64,000 nucleotides of DNA, taken from the NCBI GenBank assembly GCA_937886715.1, contig CAKZZD010000006.1, positions 40,337 through 104,336 on the forward strand, read 5' to 3'. The translations under genes and the position numbers were made by a program. Positions 56,920 through 64,000 of the stretch are shown piece by piece. The notes beneath the pieces are model-generated. The model had not been told where the DNA came from and ran no database searches. It saw nothing but the letters and a program-made list of their open reading frames with translations. Each line of letters begins with the position of its first letter. Within the stretch, counting starts at the first letter, position 1. The stretch comes from an uncultured Bacteroidales bacterium (GTDB lineage Bacteria > Bacteroidota > Bacteroidia > Bacteroidales > P3).

Positions 56920-58257
56920 TTAGAACATATACCCCATCTTGATGTAGAGGTTGCTGAACTTGGAGTTGTCTTGCTTGTCGAAGGCAGTGGCCCAGTCGAC
57001 GCTGAGGACGAAGTTGTCGTTCATGGCCACCTTCAGGCCGAGACCGCCGCCGAGGTGGGGGTCATACGTGCGGTTGTCGATGTTGGTCTCGTCGTCGGCC
57101 ACGGCAGCGCCGATGTGCGGGTCGTGCGACACGGTGGGGTAGGGTTGCACCACCATACCGGCGTCAACAAATGGATTAAGCCCCAGGTAGAACATATTCT
57201 TGCCCACCTTGAGGCTGACGATGCGGGTGCGCAGCTCGACGTTGGCGAAAGCCACGCCGGGGGCCAGGATGCGGTTGCGCATGATGCCACGCACCGAGTT
57301 GGCGCCGCCCAGACCTTCGTACACCACGCGCTGCATGTAGAGCTGGTTGAGGTAGGTGTTGAGGTAGAAGGGACTGTTGCCGGCCAGGGTGAGCTGGGTG
57401 CCGATGCGGTAGGCAAGGATGAGGCGGTCGGTGTAGAGCGAGAGGTAGTGGCGGAAGTTGGCATTGAACTTCAGGTTGTTGTAGTCGCTCATGTCGCCCA
57501 AGCCGGCATAGTAGGTGAGGAAAGCGTCGGCATGGATGCCGCGGGTGGGATTCTGCTGCCGGTCGCGCGTGTCGTAGGTGACGCCGCCGTGCAAATAGGG
57601 GTGAAAGCCGCCCTGTGCTTCGGCGGCGCTGATATAGCCGTCGCGCACATAGTAGTCGAAGAGCGACACCGTGTCGGGCAGTTTGTTCTCCTCTTTGCTG
57701 GTGAAGGAATTGAGGCGGTCGATATCGACGGGACCGACGCCGAAATGGAGCAGTCCGAGGCCGGCGTTCCAGTACCAGGGGCGGTGGATGTCGCCCTGCA
57801 GGTCGGCGCTGAATCGGAAGAGGTCGCGGTGGTACTTGTAGTAGGCGCGAGAGATGTAGGCTGCGTCGTTCTGGTTCGAGTAGGCTGCGTTATACTCCGA
57901 TTGGTACCCGTTGAAGCCGTAGAAGTCGCACATCTGGTCAGGCAGATAGGTGAGGTCGACGCTCAGGCGATGGTTGGGTATGAGATGTTTCGAGTCGTAG
58001 GATAAACGGAAAAGGCCGAAATGCTTGGTCGTGTAGGCCGCTTCGGCGTAGAACGAGTGCAGGTATTCGGGGTAGGTGGAGCCGTCGCCGAAGTAGTAGA
58101 TGTTGGTCAACGCTCCATACTGGAAGCCCAGGTCGGCGTCGTAGGCCACCGAGGGCAGCACTCCGAAGGTCCACCCCTGGCGCACATGCTTCTCTTCCTG
58201 TGCCGATGCCGTCAGCACACAGCCGATCAGCAGGGAGATGAAAACGGTCTTTTTCAT
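56920..58257 (-). CDS. Omp85/BamA-like outer membrane beta-barrel protein
   Basis: This 445-residue protein has a signal peptide (MKKTVFISLLIGCVLTASAQ) and then alternating aromatic strands of an outer membrane barrel. The C-terminal part includes GGANSVRGIMRNRILAPG, like the VRG(F/Y) motif of the Omp85 surface-antigen domain, and ends in aromatic YIKMGYMF. There are no POTRA domains, so it is the short barrel-only type. Substrate and partners are unknown. It is 4 bases after gltS and 22 before ribE. I chose the ATG at 58257, immediately before the signal peptide. Confidence 0.8.
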   Translation of the reverse strand: MKKTVFISLLIGCVLTASAQEEKHVRQGWTFGVLPSVAYDADLGFQYGALTNIYYFGDGSTYPEYLHSFYAEAAYTTKHFGLFRLSYDSKHLIPNHRLSVDLTYLPDQMCDFYGFNGYQSEYNAAYSNQNDAAYISRAYYKYHRDLFRFSADLQGDIHRPWYWNAGLGLLHFGVGPVDIDRLNSFTSKEENKLPDTVSLFDYYVRDGYISAAEAQGGFHPYLHGGVTYDTRDRQQNPTRGIHADAFLTYYAGLGDMSDYNNLKFNANFRHYLSLYTDRLILAYRIGTQLTLAGNSPFYLNTYLNQLYMQRVVYEGLGGANSVRGIMRNRILAPGVAFANVELRTRIVSLKVGKNMFYLGLNPFVDAGMVVQPYPTVSHDPHIGAAVADDETNIDNRTYDPHLGGGLGLKVAMNDNFVLSVDWATAFDKQDNSKFSNLYIKMGYMF

Positions 58258-58261
58258 GCTA

Positions 58262-59638
58262 TCAGTGTATTTTCGTTTTGCGGAAAATGAACAGGGCGAA
58301 GGCTGCCAGCACCACCACCATGATGCCCATCGTGATAAGCGTGTTGCCGAGGCTCTGTGGGGCAAAGCCCATCAGCAGCAGTACGGGGAAGCCAAAGGCC
58401 AGTGCGGGGATGGTCTGCAGCACCAGGTTGTTGGCCGCCGGAGTCTCAAATCGCGGATCTATCTCGCGCAGCAGAATCATGCCGTTGCTGGCGGTACCGG
58501 TAAGCATACCGAACATCGAAAAGAACCCCTCATACGGGTAATCTGGATACAACTTCTTGCAGCACCGCAACACATACCAGAACGTGGCAATCGCACCCAG
58601 TGTGCACACCAGGGCAAGCGGCAACCACAAACTTCGTAAATTGTTGAAGTCAATGGCAGCCGTACCGGCCACAATCATAAAGTCGAAACAGGTGCCTGCG
58701 ATGCGGTCGAGGTAATGGTTGTTGATATACTCTCGCTGCATCAGGTTGCGCTTGCGCAGCCGCCCGATGATCCATCTCACCAGCACTCCCAGCAGCGTTC
58801 CCCACAGGAAGTTGAACCCCCACACCAGCGGCTTGAGGGTCTTCACTCCGAATTGTCCCATGTCGAGCTGCTGAACGCCCCACATCAGCACAAACACCAG
58901 CGCATAGACCAACAACACCAGACACAATTGCACGGTGAGCTTGTCAATTGACTCCGAATGGGGGATCTCGCCCTCCGACTCATAGTCGGCCAGGGTATAA
59001 TGTTCGGATTCCGCCTTCTCTCTGACCTTCAGCCTGCCGCGCCGGCGCAGCATATTCATGTATATCACCCCCACAACGCTGCCCACGATAAAGCCCGTAG
59101 CAGCAATGCTCAAACCGAAATCCGACCCGTGAAACACCAACCCCTGTCCTTCTGCCCACCCGGAAAAAGTAACGCCAAAATTGAGCGCCTGACCAGGGCC
59201 CTGGCCGTAACCCATCGGAAGCAGCAGGCCTGAAGCATAAAAGAGCTTGCCTCCAATGAGGAACATCGGCACTGTGACAAGCAGTCCCACCAGCCCCTGC
59301 AGGATATAGGTGCTGGCCGTCACAGCGCCGGTCTCCACCACCTTGAGCGTGGTGGTGGCACTCTTAATCTTCTTGTTTTTCAACGCCATGGCCACAAACC
59401 CCAAGCCCAAAGCGTGGTAGGTGACAATTTCCATCGACGGTTTGTCGACCAGCGAGGCGAAAAAGCCAAACGGCTTGAGGCACAAAATCAGCAATCCAGC
59501 CAGCAACGCCGTCGGCAACAGACTGCGTCGGAACAACGGCACGTTGCACCGTATCAGATTGGCAACCAACAAGGCAACCACTATAATGAAAAACTGGATG
59601 AGCCATGCCCATGCCGAGGAATCTGCAAACGAGGTCAT
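58262..59638 (-). CDS. gltS: Sodium/glutamate symporter (GltS-type)
   Basis: This 458-residue membrane protein has about eleven helices and the GltS features: FIIVVALLVANLIRCNVPLF near the start, GLLLPMGYGQGPGQALNFG (re-entrant hairpin) and a second half that repeats inverted (GMLTGTASNGMILLREIDP). It imports glutamate with sodium. It starts the gltS-Omp85-like-ribE-pqqD-kinase-S26/VanZ run on the minus strand. A central cytoplasmic loop is charged. Confidence 0.87.
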   Translation of the reverse strand: MTSFADSSAWAWLIQFFIIVVALLVANLIRCNVPLFRRSLLPTALLAGLLILCLKPFGFFASLVDKPSMEIVTYHALGLGFVAMALKNKKIKSATTTLKVVETGAVTASTYILQGLVGLLVTVPMFLIGGKLFYASGLLLPMGYGQGPGQALNFGVTFSGWAEGQGLVFHGSDFGLSIAATGFIVGSVVGVIYMNMLRRRGRLKVREKAESEHYTLADYESEGEIPHSESIDKLTVQLCLVLLVYALVFVLMWGVQQLDMGQFGVKTLKPLVWGFNFLWGTLLGVLVRWIIGRLRKRNLMQREYINNHYLDRIAGTCFDFMIVAGTAAIDFNNLRSLWLPLALVCTLGAIATFWYVLRCCKKLYPDYPYEGFFSMFGMLTGTASNGMILLREIDPRFETPAANNLVLQTIPALAFGFPVLLLMGFAPQSLGNTLITMGIMVVVLAAFALFIFRKTKIH

Positions 59639-59702
59639 CTGGTTATCGTGTTAAGGCGTTTTCCATATTTTATATAAAATAACGTAAATAGATTACTTTT
59701 CG

Positions 59703-59710
59703 TATATTTG
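59703..59710 (+). promoter_or_regulatory. -7 promoter box of the acyltransferase gene
   Basis: TATATTTG lies 75 bases upstream of the ATG at 59786, leaving a leader of about 65 bases. The -33 region lacks TTTG. Confidence 0.5.
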
Positions 59711-59785
59711 CAAAAGAAAAAAAGCAGGAATCAGCCCGCTCTGCATGACTGAACTTTAGTATAATCAAACGTTTATATCGACAAT

Positions 59786-61126
59786 ATGGCAAAGGCAATA
59801 CAGGACAACGACCGACTATACAACCTGCTCAGCCCCCTCGTGCAGTTTGGCACTCGGTGCCACTACAACAGTTTCGTTGTGCACGGACGCGAAAACCTGC
59901 CCACCGACGGTGCCTACATCATCGCCCCATGCCACCAACAGGCCCTCATGGAGCCTCTTGCGGTGCTCTGCTTCTCGCCCAAGCCCCCGGTGTTCCTTGC
60001 CCGAGCCGACATCTTCCGCAAACCCACGCTGCGCAAGATTCTCACTTTCCTCAAAATCATGCCCGTCTACCGCATCCGCGACGGACATGGCGAACTCGGC
60101 CGCAACCGCGAAATCTTCGACCGTTGCCGCGACGTACTGCTCAACGGCTCGCCGCTATGCCTCATGGCCGAAGGGCGACACAACAACCGCCATCACCTGC
60201 TCCCCATGGGAAAAGGCATGTTCCGTATCGCCGGCGAAACGCAACTGGCCCTGGCCGGCCATCCCCTCTACATCGTGCCCACGGGCATCGATTTCGACGA
60301 GTATGAGAAACCCTACAGCAACCTCGTGGTCAACATCGGCCACCCCATTGCCGTGCAGCCCTTCATGGACACCTACCGCACCGACGAGCCCGTGGCACTC
60401 AACCAAATGCGCGATGCTCTGCACCACGCCCTGCTGCCCTTGATGCACGACATCCGCGACGAGGCGCACTACGACGAAATCATGACCCTCTGCAACGTGC
60501 TCAACCGCAAGATGCGACACCGCCAAGGCCTGAAAAACACCCCTTGGAACCGTTTCCTCATGCGGCAAAAGATCAGCACCGACAACTCTCCCCGCAACTG
60601 GGATCAGGTCAACGCCCTCCGCTCCGCACTCTCGCGCCTGCATCTGGGCGAGAAACTTTTCGCCGAACACTGGAGCCTGGCCGCCACCGTATTGGCAACG
60701 CTGGCGGTGGCCGCTTTCGTGGCCGTCTGCCTCATTCTTCCTGCCCTCCGCCTCATATGGCTATTCATCCTGTTGTGTTATCCGATGGCTCTGCTCCCAA
60801 CCCATCTCGTGGTGAAACGCAAGGTGGCCGACCCGCAATTCCGCAGCTCGTTCAATTTCGGCGTGCGCTTCTTCGTGTCCATCGCCTACACCATCGTGAT
60901 AGCCATTGCAGTGGCCTGCGCTGACGGAATGTGGATGAACCGCCTGGCCCCGCTAGGCGCATGGTGGGGCTTGCTGGCAGTGCCCACAGCCCTTCTGGCG
61001 GCAAGACTCTCCGGTCCCGTCACAACCTTCCTGTTGTCGCTGGCAGGCAATTGCCGCTACTGGCTGCTGCGCCTTTTCAGGCGCAGCGCCATGCGTCAGA
61101 TCGATAATATCTACAATTCTTTGTGA
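59786..61126 (+). CDS. PlsC-family acyltransferase with membrane C-terminal domain
   Basis: This 446-residue protein has a PlsC-like domain at about 20-220. The H-box is APCHQQALMEPL, with Glu where relatives in Bacteroidota usually have Asp. Further motifs are FRKPTLRKILTFLKIMPVYRIRDG-type substrate region, and LCLMAEGRHNNRHHLLPMGKG corresponding to the PEG box (Ala-Glu-Gly-Arg). Four C-terminal helices (300-440) follow. It would acylate a lysophospholipid or glycerol-phosphate derivative. The specificity is unknown. Convergent with the S9 peptidase gene (7 bases apart). Confidence 0.82.
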   Translation: MAKAIQDNDRLYNLLSPLVQFGTRCHYNSFVVHGRENLPTDGAYIIAPCHQQALMEPLAVLCFSPKPPVFLARADIFRKPTLRKILTFLKIMPVYRIRDGHGELGRNREIFDRCRDVLLNGSPLCLMAEGRHNNRHHLLPMGKGMFRIAGETQLALAGHPLYIVPTGIDFDEYEKPYSNLVVNIGHPIAVQPFMDTYRTDEPVALNQMRDALHHALLPLMHDIRDEAHYDEIMTLCNVLNRKMRHRQGLKNTPWNRFLMRQKISTDNSPRNWDQVNALRSALSRLHLGEKLFAEHWSLAATVLATLAVAAFVAVCLILPALRLIWLFILLCYPMALLPTHLVVKRKVADPQFRSSFNFGVRFFVSIAYTIVIAIAVACADGMWMNRLAPLGAWWGLLAVPTALLAARLSGPVTTFLLSLAGNCRYWLLRLFRRSAMRQIDNIYNSL

Positions 61127-61133
61127 CCCCCTC

Positions 61134-63122
61134 CTATTTCAGGTGGTCCTCATAGTACTGGAACATCTTCTGGTACAGGTGCAGACGCTCCCGTCCGAGC
61201 ACATTGTGCTCATGGTGAGGATAGACGAAGTAGTCCACCTGACGGTAGTTGTTGATACAACGCTCGATGAACTCCAGCGAGTGCTGCCACACCACCGTGT
61301 TGTCCTCACAGCCGTGGATCACCAGCAACCGGCCCTCAAGATCCTTGGCCTTGTCGAGCAATGATGCCGACTTGTAGCCTGTGGGGTTCTCCTGAGGAGT
61401 GTCCATATAGCGCTCGCCATACATAATCTCATACCACTTCCAGTCGATCACGGGACCACCGGCACATCCCACCTTGAACACCTCAGGATGAGCCAGCTTC
61501 ATCGTGATGGTCATGAATCCGCCGAAGCTCCATCCTTCCACACCCATACGGTTGACATCCACATAGGGTAGACCCTTCAGGAAGTTGACGCCCTTCATCT
61601 GGTCGGCCATCTCTATCTCGCCAAGACGGCGGTGCGTGCAACTCTCAAACTCAAAGCCGCGGTTGTCGGTGCCGCGGTTGTCGAGGGTAAACACCACATA
61701 CCCCTGCTGGGCAAGGAACATGAAATAGAGGTTGCCCCCTCCCAGCCACGAGTCGGTGACAAGCTGCGAATGCGGACCGCCATAGACATAGACAAGGGTG
61801 GGATATTTGGCGCCCTTCTTCATGTGGGGCGGCGTAATCAGTCGGTAGTAAAGGTCCGTGACGCCATCGGCAGCCTTGATGGTGCCAATGGTCACCTCAG
61901 GCATGGCGTAGCCCTTCAAAGGATTGTCGGCATTGTAGAACGTCTTGAGCAGGTTGCCTTTCATGTCGCGCAAATCGGCACGGCGGGGAATGCTGACGCT
62001 GGACCACACATCCACCAGGTTGTCGCCATCCGGGTTGATCACAACAGTGTGGGTGCCGGAAGCCGAGGTCAGACGCTCCATGGTGCCCTTCTTCAGGTTG
62101 ACGCGATAGGCGGCACGACCCGCCAAGTTGTCCTTGTTGGCATACACAAAGATATTTTCACCCTTACTGTCGAACTGGATGAAGCCCTCCACCTCATATT
62201 CGCCCGAAGTGACCTGCCTCACAAGGCTGCCGTCAAGGTTGTAGAGATAGAGATGCTTGTAGCCGTCGCGCATGGAGAACCACAGAAACTGGTCGCCCTT
62301 GGGCGTGAAAATCATAGGCTCGCAGGGCTCCACATAGCGGGGGTTTTCCTCCTCAAAAAGCACAGCCTCGAGCGCACCCGATACGGCATTGTAGCGCTCC
62401 AGCCACATGTGGTTCTGCTCACGGTTGACCTTGGCGATGTAGACATGTTGGTCGTCGGGACCCCACGCAATGTTGGTCAGGTACATCTCGCGCTCGTGCA
62501 CCGTAGTGTCGCGGCGCGTCTGCAGATAGACAAGATGTCCCGTGGCACAATCGTACACCCCCACCTCCACCTCATGGCTCTTCATGCCGGCCATGGGATA
62601 TTTGATGGGCATGGTCTCGGCCTCGCGCGCCTTGGTGTTCACCAGCGGATAGTCCTTCACCATGCTCTGGTCCATACGGTAGAAAGCAAGACGGTTGTGA
62701 CTGGGCGACCAGAACAGGCCGCCGTTGATGCCAAACTCGTTGCGGTGGACACTCTCGCCCAGCACAATGTTATAGCCGTCGCCTTCAGCCACAAGGCGGT
62801 CGTCGACATACAGATTGCCGTCGCGCAGCTGCGCACGCTTGTCAGCCTCACGGGCCTCCTTGCGTCCGTCGAGAACAGGCTGGCGCATCTTCTCCACTTC
62901 CTTCTCGCTGAGCTTCACCTCTTTCTTGCCGTCGAAAAGATAGCATTCGCCATCCTTGACATAGGTCACCTTGCCGCTGCCCGGCACAAACACAAAGCCG
63001 CTGGCATCAGCACCCGGATACAGTTCGCGGGACATCAGCTGATCCCATTGCAGGAGCTTCTCCTGAGCCATCATGGTGGCGGCACACAACACTGCCGCCA
63101 AAGTCAGTAATATCTTCTTCAT
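61134..63122 (-). CDS. Dipeptidyl peptidase IV-like S9 protease
   Basis: This 662-residue exported protein has a signal peptide (MKKILLTLAAVLCAATMMAQ). The beta-propeller region follows (FWSPSHNRLAFYRMDQSMV, NIAWGPDDQHVYIAKVNREQ). The alpha/beta-hydrolase C-terminal domain carries GWSFGGFMT (Ser), HGCEDNTV (Asp) and HEHNV (His). It removes Xaa-Pro dipeptides from peptide N-termini and would finish protein breakdown begun by the C25 peptidase. I took the ATG at 63122, giving a clean signal peptide. It is 22 bases after the GT2 gene. Confidence 0.92.
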   Translation of the reverse strand: MKKILLTLAAVLCAATMMAQEKLLQWDQLMSRELYPGADASGFVFVPGSGKVTYVKDGECYLFDGKKEVKLSEKEVEKMRQPVLDGRKEAREADKRAQLRDGNLYVDDRLVAEGDGYNIVLGESVHRNEFGINGGLFWSPSHNRLAFYRMDQSMVKDYPLVNTKAREAETMPIKYPMAGMKSHEVEVGVYDCATGHLVYLQTRRDTTVHEREMYLTNIAWGPDDQHVYIAKVNREQNHMWLERYNAVSGALEAVLFEEENPRYVEPCEPMIFTPKGDQFLWFSMRDGYKHLYLYNLDGSLVRQVTSGEYEVEGFIQFDSKGENIFVYANKDNLAGRAAYRVNLKKGTMERLTSASGTHTVVINPDGDNLVDVWSSVSIPRRADLRDMKGNLLKTFYNADNPLKGYAMPEVTIGTIKAADGVTDLYYRLITPPHMKKGAKYPTLVYVYGGPHSQLVTDSWLGGGNLYFMFLAQQGYVVFTLDNRGTDNRGFEFESCTHRRLGEIEMADQMKGVNFLKGLPYVDVNRMGVEGWSFGGFMTITMKLAHPEVFKVGCAGGPVIDWKWYEIMYGERYMDTPQENPTGYKSASLLDKAKDLEGRLLVIHGCEDNTVVWQHSLEFIERCINNYRQVDYFVYPHHEHNVLGRERLHLYQKMFQYYEDHLK

Positions 63123-63144
63123 ATCCTTATATTTCATTCGAACA

Positions 63145-63870
63145 CTAGTAGTTGCGCCAATTGCGGAACTTCAGGTTGAACACGCCGAAAAACGCCTCCT
63201 TGAAAATCTTCATGCTCATCTTGCTCACGCCGAGCACACGGTCGGTGAAAATGATGGGCACCTCGTAGATCTTGAAGCCCAGGCGCGTGGCCGTGTATTT
63301 CATCTCAATCTGGAAGGCATAGCCGACAAACTTCACCTTGTCGAACTTCATCTTCTCCAGCACACGGCGGCTCCAACAGACGAAACCCGCCGTAGCGTCG
63401 CGGACCTTCATGCCGGTTACAATGCGCACATATTTCGAGGCATAATAGCTCATCATCAGGCGGCTCATGGGCCAGTTGACAACAGAGATCTTGCCGTCGA
63501 CATAGCGGCTGCCGACCACCACGTCGCCCTTGCCCGAAGCACAGGCATCGTACAGGCGCACCAGATCGTCGGGATTGTGCGAAAAGTCGGCATCCATCTC
63601 TATCATATACTCATAGCCATGCTCGTTGCCCCAGCGCATACCGTCAAGATAAGCGGTGCCAAGGCCCAGTTTGCCTTTGCGCTCGACGATGAACAGGCGG
63701 TTGGGGAATTCTGCCATCAAACGCTTCACAATATCTGCCGTGCCGTCAGGGGAATTGTCCTCAATGATCAGCATATCAAATTCTTTCGGCAAAGAAAACA
63801 CCTTGCGGATAATGGCCTCGATATTCTCTTTCTCGTTGTAGGTAGGGGTGATAACCAGTGTATCGGACAT
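63145..63870 (-). CDS. GT2 polyprenol-phosphate mannosyltransferase-like
   Basis: This 241-residue glycosyltransferase opens with VITPTYNEKENIEAIIRKV, contains IEDNSPDGTADIV and EMDADFSHNPDDL (Asp-x-Asp and the metal-binding motif), and has no membrane helices. This matches the short soluble form of dolichyl-phosphate-mannose synthase. It would transfer mannose or glucose from an NDP-sugar to a polyprenyl phosphate for export. The acceptor is not readable. Promoter TATCTTTG lies at 63896-63903. Confidence 0.9.
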   Translation of the reverse strand: MSDTLVITPTYNEKENIEAIIRKVFSLPKEFDMLIIEDNSPDGTADIVKRLMAEFPNRLFIVERKGKLGLGTAYLDGMRWGNEHGYEYMIEMDADFSHNPDDLVRLYDACASGKGDVVVGSRYVDGKISVVNWPMSRLMMSYYASKYVRIVTGMKVRDATAGFVCWSRRVLEKMKFDKVKFVGYAFQIEMKYTATRLGFKIYEVPIIFTDRVLGVSKMSMKIFKEAFFGVFNLKFRNWRNY

Positions 63871-63895
63871 AACTTGAACATATTATATTTTGAAC

Positions 63896-63903
63896 TGCAA
63901 AGA
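63896..63903 (-). promoter_or_regulatory. -7 promoter box of the GT2 gene
   Basis: TATCTTTG on the minus strand, 25 bases before the ATG; the -33 position is TTCC. Confidence 0.6.
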
Positions 63904-63964
63904 TACAACTTTTTCCTGTAATGGGGAAAAATATTCTGTCAAAAGCTAAAAAACAGCCACATCG

Positions 63965-64000
63965 GTGCGGGCGCTGCGGCAGCCGCCGCAGCGCCCGCAC
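63965..64000. terminator. Perfect 16-base GC-rich inverted repeat at window edge
   Basis: GTGCGGGCGCTGCGGC (63965-63980), loop AGCC, and GCCGCAGCGCCCGCAC (63985-64000) form a perfect 16-base stem. A T-run lies on the minus strand about 12 bases beyond (TTTTTTAG at 63946-63953), so it may terminate a gene lying upstream on that strand, outside the window. Confidence 0.5.

Noticed and set aside
1..64000. CRISPR array or prophage
   Set aside because: No evenly spaced direct repeats and no phage structural, integrase or lysis genes are seen; the five dispersed palindromes are far apart and are not a CRISPR array.

Overview
The window looks like a piece of chromosome from a GC-rich member of the Bacteroidota, most likely order Bacteroidales. 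The evidence is: promoters with the Bacteroidota -7 box TAnnTTTG instead of sigma70 boxes; a SusC-like/outer-membrane beta-barrel receptor with a carboxypeptidase-regulatory N-terminus; the gliding/secretion lipoprotein GldH; proteins with type IX secretion (T9SS) C-terminal sorting domains; a gingipain-like C25 peptidase; a type II PNGase F relative; and the hemD-rnpA-yidD gene order. Coding density is high. I found no prophage, CRISPR array or intact insertion sequence. The only mobile-element trace is a decayed IS30-type transposase start. High GC produces many long antisense open frames, which I treated as shadows.

Layout. 1-6600 (mostly +): end of a flavin-binding oxidase-like gene, rubredoxin (-), phosphate butyryltransferase-like enzyme, PAS protein, outer-membrane receptor with an overlapping orphan HsdR_N-type nuclease domain, then an ECF sigma factor/membrane anti-sigma/secreted protein trio. 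6643-22979 (all -): pyrH-frr-birA; a TPR/OmpA-like lipoprotein-pssA-queA-comF run; a sugar nucleotidyltransferase-AddB-like nuclease pair; DUF4271-hemD-rnpA-yidD; and a T9SS-exported gingipain-like peptidase. 23069-25454 (+): hisS and a secreted protein with an octad repeat. 25444-30358 (-): lpxK and TSCPD protein, reverse rubrerythrin, Fe-S flavoprotein and AlkZ-like protein, thioesterase, ferritin. 30586-37618 (+): AlkD-like repair protein, C69 dipeptidase, PNGase F-like enzyme and CapA-like protein, an FMN-binding protein, tRNA-His (-), ZIP transporter. 37790-47080 (-): O-antigen ligase-like protein, C-terminal processing protease, Kef-type antiporter, lipid kinase, and two exported proteins. 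47943-54414 (+): holB-ricT-gldH-PBP1A-rlmN. 54335-59638 (-): gltS-Omp85-like protein-ribE followed by a compact pqqD/HPr-kinase-like/S26-VanZ cassette. 59786-63870: acyltransferase (+), dipeptidyl peptidase IV-like protease and a GT2 dolichol-phosphate-mannose-synthase-like enzyme (-).

Most interesting points. (1) A tightly overlapping three-gene cassette at 54335-56272 encodes a PqqD-like RiPP recognition protein, an HPr-kinase-like P-loop protein and a single polypeptide joining an S26 signal-peptidase-like protease to a VanZ-like membrane domain. Its domains recall peptide maturation, but no precursor or cyclase gene is visible. (2) A roughly 65-95 bp palindromic intergenic repeat occurs in four good copies and one decayed copy. 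(3) The ferritin promoter carries an operator-like inverted repeat and a hairpin at the predicted 5' end of the mRNA. (4) Exported hydrolases acting on protein, peptide and N-glycan (C25 peptidase, C69 dipeptidase, PNGase F-like, DPP IV-like) suggest a protein/glycoprotein-degrading lifestyle; this is inference.
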